Shown here: positions 26,322-36,261 of the stretch, in pieces
Position numbering within the stretch: the stretch's first letter is position 1
How the letters are laid out: the number at the start of each line of letters is the position of its first letter
Position numbers and translations under genes: made by a program
Assembly (NCBI GenBank): GCA_020852835.1
Contig: JADZAC010000054.1
Coordinates: forward strand, 1 to 64,000
Reading direction: 5' to 3'
Length of the DNA stretch: 64,000 nt
Origin: Flavobacteriales bacterium
GTDB lineage: Bacteria > Bacteroidota > Bacteroidia > Flavobacteriales_F > PHOS-HE28
The notes under the pieces: generated by a model
Seen by the model: only the letters and a program-made list of their open reading frames with translations
Told to the model about the DNA's origin: nothing
Database searches by the model: none

Positions 26322-28892
26322 ATGGCCAACAAGGAAGGAAGCGATCTGGTGATCGTGGAGTCGCCCGCCAAGGCGAAGACCATAGAAAAGTACCTCGGCC
26401 CGGGCTACACCGTGCTCAGCAGCTTCGGCCATGTGCGCGACCTGCCCGAGCGCGACCTGAGCGTGGACGTGGACAACGGATTCGAGCCCAATTACATCGT
26501 GCCCGACGAGAAGAAGGGCAAGCTGGCCGAGCTGCGCAAGCAGGCCAACAAGGCGGCCACCGTATGGTTGGCCACTGATGAAGACCGCGAAGGAGAGGCC
26601 ATCAGCTGGCACCTCAAGGAAGCGCTGGACCTGCCCGATAGCAAGGTGAAGCGCATCACCTTCAACGAGATCACCAAGAGCGCCGTCACCGCTGCCATGG
26701 CCGCCCCGCGCGCCATCGACATTCACTTGGTGGATGCCCAGCAGGCGCGCCGGGTGCTGGACCGCTTGGTGGGCTACGAGCTCAGCCCGGTGCTTTGGCG
26801 CAAGGTGAAGCCCAGCCTCAGCGCGGGCCGCGTGCAAAGCGTGGCCGTACGCCTTATTGTGGACCGCGAGCGCGAGATCACCGGCTTCAACGCCAAAAGC
26901 GCCTTCCGCATCAGCGCGCAATTCCTTACCGGCACCAAGGCAGCGGTCAAGGCCGAACTTCCCCAGCGCTTCGCCTCGGAGGCGGAAGCCTTGGCTTTTC
27001 TGCAAGGCTGCATCGGCGCGGCATTCACGGTACATGCCGTGGAAAAGAAGCCTGCCAAGCGCAGCCCCGCGGCGCCCTTCACCACCAGCACCCTGCAGCA
27101 GGAAGCCAGCCGCAAGCTCGGCTTCGGGGTGGACCGCACCATGCGCATCGCCCAGCACCTGTACGAACAGGGCCACATTACCTACATGCGTACCGACAGC
27201 GTGAACCTCAGCGAGCTGGCCATCAACGCCGCCGCCGAGGCCATCACCGCGCAGTACGGCGCGCGCTACAGCAAGCCGCGCCGCTTCGCTACCAAGAGCA
27301 AGGGCGCGCAAGAGGCCCACGAAGCCATCCGCCCGGCCGACATGCGCGTGCGCAACGCCGGTGCCGACCGCGATGCCGAGCGCCTTTACGACCTGATATG
27401 GAAGCGCACCTTGGCCAGCCAGATGGCCGAAGCCGAGCTGGAGAAAACCGTGGTGGACATCGCCATCAGCACTCGCCCGGGCGACCTGCTCAAGGCCCAA
27501 GGTGAAGTGATCACCTTCGATGGCTTCCTGAGGGTGTACCTCGAAGGCAAGGACGACGAGGGCGACGAAGAGCAGGAGGGCCTGCTGCCTGAGATGCGCC
27601 AGGGTGAACCGCTCGCTCTGCAGGAAATGACCGCTACCCAGCGCTACGACCGCCCCGCACCGCGCTACACCGAGGCGAGCTTGGTGAAGAAGCTCGAAGA
27701 GCTCGGCATCGGACGCCCCAGCACCTACGCGCCCACCATCAGTACCGTGCAAAAGCGCGGCTACGTGGTGAAGGAGAACCGCGATGGGGTGCAGCGCCCG
27801 TACCGCATCCTCACCTTGGCCGGTGGAAACATCAGCGACAAGACCACCACCGAGAACGTGGGTGCCGAGAAGCAGAAGCTTTTCCCCACCGACATCGGCA
27901 TGGTGGTGAACGACTTCCTGGTGGAGCACTTCCCCACCATTGTGGACTTCCACTTTACCGCCAAAGTGGAGGAAGAGTTTGACGGCATCGCCGAAGGACG
28001 CGAGGACTGGCGCGCCATGCTCAAGCGTTTCTACCAGCCCTTCCACACCACCATCGGCACCGTGGTGGAAACCGCCGATCGTGCTTCCGGGTCGCGGGTG
28101 CTGGGCCAGGACCCCAAGAGCGGCAAGGAGGTGGTGGCACGCATCGGCAGGTTCGGCCCCATGGTGCAGATCGGAAGCGCCGACGATGAGGAAAAACCCC
28201 AATTCGCCTCACTGCGCAAGGAACAGAGCATTGCCACGATCACCTTGCAGGAGGCGCTGGACCTGTTCAAATTGCCGCGCACCCTGGGCAGGAGCGGGGA
28301 GGAGGAAGTGGTGGTGAACGTGGGCCGCTTCGGTCCTTACGTGAAGATCGGGAGCACCTTCGCCAGCCTCACCCCGGACGATGACCCCTTGGAGATCGAC
28401 CTGCGCCGCGCGTTGGAGCTGGTGGAGCTGAAGAAGACGGCCAACGCCACCCGCGACCTCGGCGAGTACAAAGGCGAGCAGATCGTGCAGGGCCGCGGGC
28501 GCTTTGGGCCCTTCGTGAAATTCGGCAAGACCTACGCCAACATCCCCAAAGGCGAAGACCCCGCCACGGTTACCCTGGAACGGGCCGTGGAGCTGATCGA
28601 GGCCAAACTTGCCGGGGTGCGGCAAAACATCCTGAAGGCATTTGAGGGAACCACCGTGGAGATCATCGATGGCCGCTATGGCCCGTACCTCACCGACGGC
28701 AACAAGATCGCCAAGATGCCCGAAGGCAAGCAGCCTGCCGAGGTGACCTTGGAGGAGGCGCAGAAGCTGCTGGCCGAAGCTCCGGAGCGGAAGGGCCGCG
28801 GTCGCAGAAGTACAGCACCGAAGAAGGCTGCTGCAAAAAAGGCTGCACCCAAGAAAAAGGCGGCCAAGAAGAAGGCCGCCGGCAAGAAGTAG
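26322..28892 (+). CDS. topA: DNA topoisomerase I
   Basis: Type IA topoisomerase that relaxes negative supercoils. The 856 residues include the TOPRIM domain (VIVESPAKAKTIEKYL near 9, ATDEDREGE near 84) and the catalytic Tyr in ITYMRTDS near 287. The C-terminal third lacks Cys4 zinc fingers and instead has GRFGP-type repeats (near 610, 666, 724 and a GRYGP form near 785). It ends in a Lys/Ala-rich tail of about 30 residues. The start MANKEGSD is set by homology. In Bacteroidota this gene often precedes the T9SS gldK cluster, as here. Confidence 0.97.
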   Translation: MANKEGSDLVIVESPAKAKTIEKYLGPGYTVLSSFGHVRDLPERDLSVDVDNGFEPNYIVPDEKKGKLAELRKQANKAATVWLATDEDREGEAISWHLKEALDLPDSKVKRITFNEITKSAVTAAMAAPRAIDIHLVDAQQARRVLDRLVGYELSPVLWRKVKPSLSAGRVQSVAVRLIVDREREITGFNAKSAFRISAQFLTGTKAAVKAELPQRFASEAEALAFLQGCIGAAFTVHAVEKKPAKRSPAAPFTTSTLQQEASRKLGFGVDRTMRIAQHLYEQGHITYMRTDSVNLSELAINAAAEAITAQYGARYSKPRRFATKSKGAQEAHEAIRPADMRVRNAGADRDAERLYDLIWKRTLASQMAEAELEKTVVDIAISTRPGDLLKAQGEVITFDGFLRVYLEGKDDEGDEEQEGLLPEMRQGEPLALQEMTATQRYDRPAPRYTEASLVKKLEELGIGRPSTYAPTISTVQKRGYVVKENRDGVQRPYRILTLAGGNISDKTTTENVGAEKQKLFPTDIGMVVNDFLVEHFPTIVDFHFTAKVEEEFDGIAEGREDWRAMLKRFYQPFHTTIGTVVETADRASGSRVLGQDPKSGKEVVARIGRFGPMVQIGSADDEEKPQFASLRKEQSIATITLQEALDLFKLPRTLGRSGEEEVVVNVGRFGPYVKIGSTFASLTPDDDPLEIDLRRALELVELKKTANATRDLGEYKGEQIVQGRGRFGPFVKFGKTYANIPKGEDPATVTLERAVELIEAKLAGVRQNILKAFEGTTVEIIDGRYGPYLTDGNKIAKMPEGKQPAEVTLEEAQKLLAEAPERKGRGRRSTAPKKAAAKKAAPKKKAAKKKAAGKK

Positions 28893-29044
28893 GCTGGGAT
28901 CCCATGGCCTTGCCGGGGAATGGACAGCTTCTCGCCCATTGGAGCCGCCAACTAACACCCCGCTGTGCGCATCTGTGTCTGTCCGCGCTGCGGCAGCACA
29001 TGGCCTGAGGCGACCTTCGCTGCATTCGCCACGCCCGCCAGCCC

Positions 29045-30214
29045 ATGGAATCCAGCCTCTTTTTCAAACCTTCCGCAGTTTTTGGTGAGCGCCGCCCCGA
29101 GTGGGCCGCCAACACCTTGGGTGATGGTGTTGCTTTCCACACCAACCAAGGTTTTCCTGCACTGGAGGGGGTGAAGGTGGCCATCTTCGGCGTATTGGAC
29201 GACCCCGGCCATGCCAAGCCGCGCGGTTGCGTGGATGCACCCGATGCCGTGCGTGCACAGTTGTACAAGCTCTTTATGCCGGCCAACGGTTTCGGCATCG
29301 CCGACCTGGGCGACATCCATCCGGGCAACACCGCCGAGGATACCCGGCATGCCCTGGCCTCGTCCATCGCCGAATTGATCCGGATGAACATCGTGCCGGT
29401 GATCCTGGGTGGTGGCCAGGCACACACCTTTACCCAGTACCTGGCCTACGAAAAGCTGGAGCGCACTGCCAACCTGGCCTGCATTGATGCGCGCTTCGAC
29501 CTGGGCGAGCCGGGCCAAGGCCTTGCCGAAAGCAGCTACCTCAGCCACATCGTGCTGCGCCAGCCCAACTTCCTGTTCAACTACAGCAACCTCGGCTTCC
29601 AGACCTACTTGGTGGACCAGCCCGGCATCGAACTCATCGACAAGTTGTTCTTTGATGCCCACCGCCTGGGAGAGATCCGCGCCAACCCCGCCGATGCCGA
29701 GCCGGTGCTGCGCAATGCGGATACGGTCAGCGTGGACATGACCAGCATCCGCCGCTCGGACGCCCCGGGCACCACCCGCCCCGGCCCCAACGGCTTCCAC
29801 GGCGAAGAGGTGTGCCAGCTGATGCGCTATGCCGGGATCAGCGAAAAGGTCACCTCCATCGGGCTCTACGAAATGGACCCCTGGCGCGACCAGGACCAGG
29901 CCACCGCCCAGCTGGCCGCACAGATGGTATGGTGTTTCCTCGATGGCTTCGGCAGCCGCACCAACGACCTGCCCTGGCTGGACCGCAAGCGTTTCACCCG
30001 CTTCCATGTTCCCATCAAGGGGCATGAGCAGGAACTCATTTTCTACAAGAGCACCGTCAGCGACCGCTGGTGGATGGATGTGCCCTACCGCGCCGAGCGC
30101 GAAGCCCGCTTTGAGCGGCACCACTTGGTGCCTTGTGCCTACAGCGACTACACCGCGGCCTGCCGGGAGGAAGTGCCCGACCGTTGGTGGCGCACCTTCC
30201 AAAAGCTGGCTTGA
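29045..30214 (+). CDS. Arginase/formimidoylglutamase-fold protein with degenerate metal site (T9SS-linked)
   Basis: A 389-residue ureohydrolase-fold protein. In active family members Mn2+ is held by GGDHS, DAHxD and SxDxDxxDP. Here these read GGGQAH near 119, DARFD near 148, and SVDMTSIRRSDAP near 229, so several His and Asp ligands are gone. PNGFHGEEVCQLMRYAGIS near 248 is well formed, suggesting a maintained protein, not a decaying gene. From memory, a similar 'formimidoylglutamase' lies beside gldK in many flavobacteria. It probably has no hydrolase activity and may serve T9SS or gliding. It has no signal peptide, so it is cytosolic. The next gene is porP/sprF. Confidence 0.85.
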   Translation: MESSLFFKPSAVFGERRPEWAANTLGDGVAFHTNQGFPALEGVKVAIFGVLDDPGHAKPRGCVDAPDAVRAQLYKLFMPANGFGIADLGDIHPGNTAEDTRHALASSIAELIRMNIVPVILGGGQAHTFTQYLAYEKLERTANLACIDARFDLGEPGQGLAESSYLSHIVLRQPNFLFNYSNLGFQTYLVDQPGIELIDKLFFDAHRLGEIRANPADAEPVLRNADTVSVDMTSIRRSDAPGTTRPGPNGFHGEEVCQLMRYAGISEKVTSIGLYEMDPWRDQDQATAQLAAQMVWCFLDGFGSRTNDLPWLDRKRFTRFHVPIKGHEQELIFYKSTVSDRWWMDVPYRAEREARFERHHLVPCAYSDYTAACREEVPDRWWRTFQKLA

Positions 30215-30359
30215 TCCCAAGGATGGGGGGTAAGCAGGGGCCACGGAAAATGTTGAAAAGTTCGGGCCGTATGCTTTTTTGCTATTTTGGCGGCTGCTAT
30301 TTGGGCGTATTGCCCCTGTTGAAAACCGTTGAGAGCCGCGTCAAATCTGGAAAAAGCGC

Positions 30360-31295
30360 ATGAGGAGGATCATTATCGCAGGTGCCTGTGCCTTGGTGGG
30401 AAGCGTTGCCTTCGCCCAGCAAGACCCGCAATTCACCCAGTACATGTTTGACCGCCTGTCGGTGAATCCGGCCGTGGCCGGGTCAACCGGCAACATCTGT
30501 GCCACCATGCTGCTTCGCCAGCAATGGTCAGGCTTTGATGGCGCCCCCAAGACCGGGTTGATCAACCTCCAGGGTCCCTTGGCAAGGATCAACAGCGGCC
30601 TGGGGCTGTCCGTGTATTTCGACAAGCTGGGCCAGGAAAAAAGCACCATCGCCCGCTTGAGCTACGCCTACCACCTCAAGGTGGGTGGCCAGAGCACCCT
30701 CAGTGCAGGCCTCTACGCCGGCCTTTCCGGCCGGGCGTTGGACGGCAACTGGGTGGCCATTGACCCGGTGGCCACCGACGAGGCCATCCCTTCAGCAGGC
30801 AAGAGCGCCAGCGGTTTCGACCTGGGTGCAGGCATCTATTTCAAATCCCCTCAGCTTTGGTTGGGCATCTCCAGCACCCAGCTGCCGGAAACCGAGCTCA
30901 AGGACGTGAGCATCACCAACAAGCGCCATTTTTATGTGCAGGCCGGCTACGATTGGGCCCTTGGCGGAAACAAGAAGTACACCCTGCAGCCCAGCATCCT
31001 GCTGAAGACCGACGCGGGCTCCACCCAGCTGGACCTGGGGGCCTTGTTCCTCTACGACAATATGTTCTGGCTGGGCGTGGGCTACCGCACCGAAGATGCC
31101 ATCGCCCCCATCTTGGGCTACCAGTACCAGTTCCCCAAGGGTGATAGCATGCTGCGCATCGGCTACAGCTATGATGTGACCACATCGGAGCTGAAGAACC
31201 ACAGCAGCGGCAGCCACGAAGTGATGCTCAGCTACTGCTTCATGATCGTTAAACCGGTGGTGAACGAAATCTACCATCACCCCCGATTCCTCTAA
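30360..31295 (+). CDS. PorP/SprF-family outer-membrane protein
   Basis: A 311-residue exported barrel protein. The signal peptide is about 1-19 (GACALVGSVAFAQ), followed by the family hallmark QDPQFTQYMFDRLSVNPAVAGS. Repeated amphipathic strands follow (LGLSVYFDKLG, LGAGIYFKSPQLWLGIS). In the T9SS, PorP/SprF proteins are outer-membrane partners of the trans-envelope complex or of specific cargo such as SprB. It stands just upstream of gldK, the usual place for the copy tied to the core machinery. Final segment PRFL is weakly conserved. Confidence 0.92.
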   Translation: MRRIIIAGACALVGSVAFAQQDPQFTQYMFDRLSVNPAVAGSTGNICATMLLRQQWSGFDGAPKTGLINLQGPLARINSGLGLSVYFDKLGQEKSTIARLSYAYHLKVGGQSTLSAGLYAGLSGRALDGNWVAIDPVATDEAIPSAGKSASGFDLGAGIYFKSPQLWLGISSTQLPETELKDVSITNKRHFYVQAGYDWALGGNKKYTLQPSILLKTDAGSTQLDLGALFLYDNMFWLGVGYRTEDAIAPILGYQYQFPKGDSMLRIGYSYDVTTSELKNHSSGSHEVMLSYCFMIVKPVVNEIYHHPRFL

Positions 31296-31419
31296 TCGAG
31301 CGTAACAAAAGGACCAGATCACCGTTGGAAACTTGTCCACCCCTCCCATACTGGAGTTGGTACCCAAGGAACCCTGCAAGGAACCTGGACAAGTCGGGAA
31401 CGGTATAACAAGGAAGACC

Positions 31420-32772
31420 ATGGAGCTACGTCCCATCCTATATCTCTGCGGGATTGCCGTGCTGGCCAGTTGTGGCAGCGGGGGGCAAGGGCAGCTGATC
31501 GGCGCCCAGAACCGCCCGGCCTACTACCAGGTGGATCCCTACGGGATGAACTACATCCCCATGGGAAGCTACACCATGGGGCCCAGCGACCAGGATGCTC
31601 CCTACGCCCAGGTGGCCAAGTCCAAAACGGTCTCCATACAGGCCTTCTATATGGACCAGACCGAGATCAGCAACAATGAATACCGCCAATTCGTGGAGTA
31701 TGTGATCGACTCCACGGCAAAAAAGATCCTGGGTGAAGAAGACATCGGCGAGCATGTGTTCAGCGAGGACGAATTCGGCGAGGAGATCGATCCGCCGGTG
31801 ATCAATTGGCGCACCCGCATCGACTGGTATGGCGAGGAAGAGACCGAAGCACTTGCCGACATGTTCTACCCGGAGAGCGAGCGTTTCTATCGCCGCAAGG
31901 AGATCGACACGCGCAAGCTCATGTTCGAGTACTACTGGATCGACCTCAAGGAAGCCGCCCGCAAGAGCGGCCGCGACCTGGACTTGGGCTATACCAACAC
32001 CAAGGGCGGCAAAACTTCCATCCAAGGCCATAGCGACCGCAGCAAGTTCATCATCAAGGAGATCATCAACGTTTACCCCGATACGCTGGCGTGGGTGCAT
32101 GATTTCACCTACTCGTACAACGAGCCGATGACCGAGAACTACTTCTGGCACCCGGCCTACGACGAGTATCCGGTGGTGGGCGTCACTTGGAGCCAGGCCA
32201 AGGCCTTCAACGTGTGGCGTACCCAAAACATGATGAATGCATGGCTTCAGTCGCAGGGAGAGCCCTTCATCAACCACTTCCGCCTGCCCTCCGAAGCGGA
32301 ATGGGAGTACGCGGCGCGCGGCGGCCTGGACCTGAGCCCTTGGCCATGGGGCGGTCCATACGTCCGCAACCGCCAGGGCTGCTTCTTGGCCAACTTCAAG
32401 CCCTTGCACGGCAATTACACCGATGACGGCGGCATCCACACCCTGCCGGTGGACAGCTACTCGCCCAACGACTACGGCTTGTACAACATGAGCGGCAACG
32501 CGGCCGAATGGACCAACACGGCCTTTGACGAGAGCGTGTACGATTTCGACCACGACATGAACTCGGAGTACACTTACGACGCCGTGGAGAACGACCCCCC
32601 CTCGATGAAGCGCAAAGTGGTGCGCGGCGGCTCGTTCAAGGATGTAGGCCTGTACCTGCAGACCGGTACCCGTGCCTATGAGTACCAAGACACGGCCAAG
32701 TGCTACATCGGCTTCCGCAGTGCGCTGACCTTCCTGGGTCGCGGCAAGGCGGTGAGGTCCGAAGACCTCTAG
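31420..32772 (+). CDS. gldK: T9SS ring lipoprotein GldK/PorK
   Basis: A 450-residue outer-membrane lipoprotein. The lipobox VLASC puts the lipidated Cys near residue 17. The rest is a formylglycine-generating-enzyme-like (sulfatase-modifying) domain: IPMGSYTMGPSDQD near 46, FYMDQTEISNNEYRQF near 76, and the C-terminal LPSEAEWEYAARGG near 287 with VVRGGSFKD near 405. With GldN it forms the periplasmic ring of the T9SS. The ATG at 31420 gives the lipoprotein signal; an earlier in-frame ATG lies within the intergenic leader. It leads the run gldK, gldL, gldM, gldN. Confidence 0.96.
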   Translation: MELRPILYLCGIAVLASCGSGGQGQLIGAQNRPAYYQVDPYGMNYIPMGSYTMGPSDQDAPYAQVAKSKTVSIQAFYMDQTEISNNEYRQFVEYVIDSTAKKILGEEDIGEHVFSEDEFGEEIDPPVINWRTRIDWYGEEETEALADMFYPESERFYRRKEIDTRKLMFEYYWIDLKEAARKSGRDLDLGYTNTKGGKTSIQGHSDRSKFIIKEIINVYPDTLAWVHDFTYSYNEPMTENYFWHPAYDEYPVVGVTWSQAKAFNVWRTQNMMNAWLQSQGEPFINHFRLPSEAEWEYAARGGLDLSPWPWGGPYVRNRQGCFLANFKPLHGNYTDDGGIHTLPVDSYSPNDYGLYNMSGNAAEWTNTAFDESVYDFDHDMNSEYTYDAVENDPPSMKRKVVRGGSFKDVGLYLQTGTRAYEYQDTAKCYIGFRSALTFLGRGKAVRSEDL

Positions 32773-32870
32773 GCCGGACAAACGGAATCACGGTGCGGCA
32801 TTTGGAACCTGCCGCGCCATTCATGGACAGCAAGGAAGAACCCGATCAACCCTAAAGCAAGGAAAAACAG

Positions 32871-33659
32871 ATGAAACCAGGCAGCAAGCGGTGGAAGAAT
32901 TTCATGGCCAAGTTGTACGGATTGGGCGCCGCAGTGGTGCTGGTCGGTGCACTCTTCAAGATCCAGCACTGGCCCATGGCCGACTTCTTCCTCATCATCG
33001 GTCTTACCACCGAGGCCATCATTTTCGCCTTCTCGGCCTTTGAGCCCCCGCACGAGGAACCCGATTGGAGCTTGGTGTACCCCGAGCTGGCATCCGCCGA
33101 TCATGCCATTGGCCAGGACTTCAAGACCGAAGACCAGCGCTCGATCACCGAGCAGTTGGATGACATGCTGGAGAGTGCCAAGATCGAACCCGAGCTCATC
33201 GAAAGCCTGGGCGCCGGCATGCGCAGCCTGAGCGACCAGGCCCGGGCCATGGGCGAGATCACCGGTGCCGCCTCTGCCACCAGCGAGTATGCCGATTCCC
33301 TCAAGGGGGCCTCGGCCAAGGTCAGCGCACTGAGCGACAGCTATGCGAAGGCCAGTGAGAGCCTCGTTGGCCTGACCGCCAACGTGGATGCCGGCCGCAG
33401 CGCCGGAGAAAGCCTGGGCCGCATGAGCAAGAACCTCAGCGACCTCAATGAGATGTACGAACTGCAGTTGCGCACCAGCCGTGAAAAGCTCGAGGCTGCC
33501 AACCAAATGTTCGCCGGCATGAGCGACATGATCGCCAACCTCAACGAAAGCGTGAACGACACCAAGCGTTACAAGGACAACATCTCCGAGCTGAGCAACA
33601 ACCTGGCCAAGCTCAACACCGTCTACGGCAACATGTTGGCCGCCATGACGGTGCGTTGA
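32871..33659 (+). CDS. gldL: T9SS motor protein GldL/PorL
   Basis: A 262-residue inner-membrane protein. Two membrane helices lie at the N-terminus (LYGLGAAVVLVGALFKIQHW, about 15-34, and ADFFLIIGLTTEAIIFAFSAF, about 38-58), and the acidic residue of the motor is in TTEAI near 48. The long cytoplasmic tail (about 70-262) is helical and coiled-coil-like. GldL and GldM form the proton-driven motor that powers secretion and gliding. It starts 98 bases after gldK, with an AAGGA-like stretch just upstream. Confidence 0.96.
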   Translation: MKPGSKRWKNFMAKLYGLGAAVVLVGALFKIQHWPMADFFLIIGLTTEAIIFAFSAFEPPHEEPDWSLVYPELASADHAIGQDFKTEDQRSITEQLDDMLESAKIEPELIESLGAGMRSLSDQARAMGEITGAASATSEYADSLKGASAKVSALSDSYAKASESLVGLTANVDAGRSAGESLGRMSKNLSDLNEMYELQLRTSREKLEAANQMFAGMSDMIANLNESVNDTKRYKDNISELSNNLAKLNTVYGNMLAAMTVR

Positions 33660-33712
33660 TCGCATCCACGACCTGTTAGGAACCAAACCAACGACCAAAT
33701 CCAGAGCCCGAC

Positions 33713-35356
33713 ATGGCAGGTGGAAATCTGTCCCCGCGACAGAAAATGATCAACTTGATGTACTTGGTGCTGACCGCGCTGTTGGCGCTGAACGTATCCA
33801 AGGACATCCTCGACAGCTTCATCATCGTGAACGAAGGCTTGGAGAACACCAAGTCCACGTTCAAGGAGAAGATGGACGCGACCTATGCGCAGTTCGGCAC
33901 TTTGGCCAAGGAGAACCAGGCCAAGTACGGGGCGGCATGGGCCGATGCACAACAAGTGCAGCTGCAAGCCTCCAAGCTCGTAGCGCACATCGATACCCTC
34001 AAGGGCCTGATCATCTCCAAGGCGGACGGACTGCCCTTGGACAAGGTGATGGGCAAGGCCAATGGCGTGGATACCGTGCTGAACCTGGAGTTCGTCAATA
34101 GCAAGGACAACAACACCCACATCACGGAAATGATGGTGGGTTCCGAGCCTGCCAAGCCCAAAACCGGGCCCAACACCGCCTTGGAACTTCAGGCCATGCT
34201 GGAGGATTTCCGCGATAAGGTGAAGAAGGCGGCTGCCAACGACCCCAAGTTGCAAGCCAGTGCCGACGACATGTTCAACTTTGAACCGCGCAAGGATGCC
34301 AGCGGCACCATGAACAACTGGGCGTCGATGAACTTCTACCACGTGCCTTTGGCCGCAGGCATCACCATCCTCTCCAAGATGCAGACGGACATCCGCACCA
34401 TGGAGAATGAACTGGTGGGCCGCATGATGAGCGGGGTGGAAGCCAAAACCTTCAAGTTCAACACGCTTACGGCCATCATCCAGCCGCTGAGCAGCTACGT
34501 TACCGTGGGGGGCAAATACCAGGCAAACATCTTCTTGGGCGCCTATGACAACCAGAATGCACCCGAGGTGTACATCGGCCGTGTCGATACCACGGCAACA
34601 CCTGCGGCGATCGTCGGCGATGCGGTGAAGCTGCCCATGAACGGTGCCATGGCCGTGCTGGAACAACCTGCCTCCAGCGCAGGCTTGAAGACCGTCACCG
34701 GCATCATCAAGTTCAAGCCTGTGGGCGGTGAGCTGCAGGTGCAACCGTTCAAGGCGGAATACGAGGTGGCTGCGCCCAGCCTGGTGGTGAGCCCCACCAA
34801 GATGAACGTCTTCTACCGCGGGGTGGACAACCCGGTGAGCATCAGCGTGGCAGGCTACAGCGCCACCAACATCGCTCCCAGCATGACCAACGGAACCTTG
34901 TCACGCAGCTCGGACGGTTATGTGGTGAAGCCCGGCTCGGGCAATACGGCCACGGTGAACGTGACCGTGACCAATGCCGACGGCAGCAAGAAGAGCTTGC
35001 CGGGCGTGGAGTTCCGCGTGAAGAACGTGCCCAACCCCACCCCTTACTTTGCCGGCAAGGGCGTGAATGACGAGAATGTGCGCAAGACGGAACTTTCCGC
35101 CGCCCAAGGGGTGATCGCCAAGATGGAGAACTTCGAGTTCGATCTGCGGTTCGAAGTGGTCAGTTACACCGTTACCGCCACCATCGCGGGCAACGTACTG
35201 GAAAAGCCCTGCCGGGGCCCGGCACTTTCTTCCGATGCCAAGGAGGTGCTCAACCGCGTCAAGTCCGGCCAAAAGGTCTTCATCGAGAACATCAAGGCCA
35301 AAGGGCCCGACGGCTCCATCCGCAACTTGGGCGCCCTGTCCTTCAAAGTGATCTGA
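33713..35356 (+). CDS. gldM: T9SS motor/stalk protein GldM/PorM
   Basis: A 547-residue inner-membrane protein with a single N-terminal helix (LMYLVLTALLALNVS, about 15-29) and a long periplasmic part made of a helical domain (about 40-225) and three beta-rich domains. The segment NPVSISVAGY near 378 and the C-terminal ISFKVI-like end (GALSFKVI) match the D3/D4 region. In the T9SS, the GldM dimer crosses the periplasm and contacts the GldK/GldN ring. It sits 53 bases after gldL and 22 before gldN. Confidence 0.96.
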   Translation: MAGGNLSPRQKMINLMYLVLTALLALNVSKDILDSFIIVNEGLENTKSTFKEKMDATYAQFGTLAKENQAKYGAAWADAQQVQLQASKLVAHIDTLKGLIISKADGLPLDKVMGKANGVDTVLNLEFVNSKDNNTHITEMMVGSEPAKPKTGPNTALELQAMLEDFRDKVKKAAANDPKLQASADDMFNFEPRKDASGTMNNWASMNFYHVPLAAGITILSKMQTDIRTMENELVGRMMSGVEAKTFKFNTLTAIIQPLSSYVTVGGKYQANIFLGAYDNQNAPEVYIGRVDTTATPAAIVGDAVKLPMNGAMAVLEQPASSAGLKTVTGIIKFKPVGGELQVQPFKAEYEVAAPSLVVSPTKMNVFYRGVDNPVSISVAGYSATNIAPSMTNGTLSRSSDGYVVKPGSGNTATVNVTVTNADGSKKSLPGVEFRVKNVPNPTPYFAGKGVNDENVRKTELSAAQGVIAKMENFEFDLRFEVVSYTVTATIAGNVLEKPCRGPALSSDAKEVLNRVKSGQKVFIENIKAKGPDGSIRNLGALSFKVI

Positions 35357-35378
35357 TCCCGCTAATCCCTACAAGCCC

Positions 35379-36239
35379 ATGAGAACCTCCACCAGCATCC
35401 TGTTCGGCACGCTGATCTGTGCAGGCATGGCCTTGGTTCCCGCAGCGGGCCAGGCGCAAACGGTGCTCGATGGCGCCTATATCAAGGAGCACACCAAAAC
35501 CCAGCGCGTGGTGCCCTATCCGTTTATCCGCGAGGCGGATGTGATGTGGTACCGCCGGGTATGGCGCGAGATCGACCTGCGCGAGAAGATCAACCACCCG
35601 TTGTACTATCCCACCGAACCGATCCAAGACCGCAAAAGCTTGTTCGACGTGATCAAACAAGGTGTACTGGAGGACGGTTCGATCACCGCCTATGACCCGG
35701 GCCCGATCGGTACGGACGATGAATTCACCAAGCCGATGCTGCCCGCCGAGGTGAAGGCACTGCTCACCAAGTCCGATACCACCCAGACCGAGGACATCTA
35801 CACCGGGGAGATGAAGACGGAGATCGTCACCACTGAAGTGAACAGTGATGGGATCCGCAAATACCTGCTCAAGGAAGATTGGATCTTCGACCGCCAGCGC
35901 TCGGTGATGGACATCCGGATCATCGGCCTTTGCCCCATGAAGGAGAACATCGGGCCGGACGGCGAGATGCGCGGCTATACCAAGCTGTTCTGGCTGTATT
36001 TCCCGGAGCTGCGCTACGTACTGGTGAACTGGGACGTGTACAACCGCGAGAACGATGCGGAACGGCGCTCCTTCGACCACCTCTTCTGGACGCGCCAGTT
36101 CAACAGCACCATCACCAAGATGAGCAACGTGTACGACCGCAACATCGCCCAGTACAAAACGGGCATTGATGCGCTGCTGCAAGGCGAAGAGATCAAGGAG
36201 TACCTGTTCAACTTCGAGCACGACCTCTGGAATTTCTGA
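35379..36239 (+). CDS. gldN: T9SS periplasmic ring protein GldN/PorN
   Basis: A 286-residue periplasmic protein with a signal peptide (about 1-26, ALVPAAGQA). The mature part contains the GldN signature: VPYPFIREADVMWYRRVWREIDLREKINHPLYYP spans about 47-80, and DWIFDRQRSVMDIRIIGLCP about 167-186. It pairs with GldK in the ring linked to PorP and GldM. The gene is last in the T9SS run and is followed 22 bases later by a strong terminator. Confidence 0.96.
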   Translation: MRTSTSILFGTLICAGMALVPAAGQAQTVLDGAYIKEHTKTQRVVPYPFIREADVMWYRRVWREIDLREKINHPLYYPTEPIQDRKSLFDVIKQGVLEDGSITAYDPGPIGTDDEFTKPMLPAEVKALLTKSDTTQTEDIYTGEMKTEIVTTEVNSDGIRKYLLKEDWIFDRQRSVMDIRIIGLCPMKENIGPDGEMRGYTKLFWLYFPELRYVLVNWDVYNRENDAERRSFDHLFWTRQFNSTITKMSNVYDRNIAQYKTGIDALLQGEEIKEYLFNFEHDLWNF

Positions 36240-36261
36240 CCCGCCGCCCGCACACGCACAT

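Noticed and set aside
30283-30290. TATTTTGG as a -7 box for the porP/sprF gene
   Set aside because: It does not fit TAnnTTTG without a one-base deletion, and other T-rich stretches nearby are equally good, so I did not list it as a feature.
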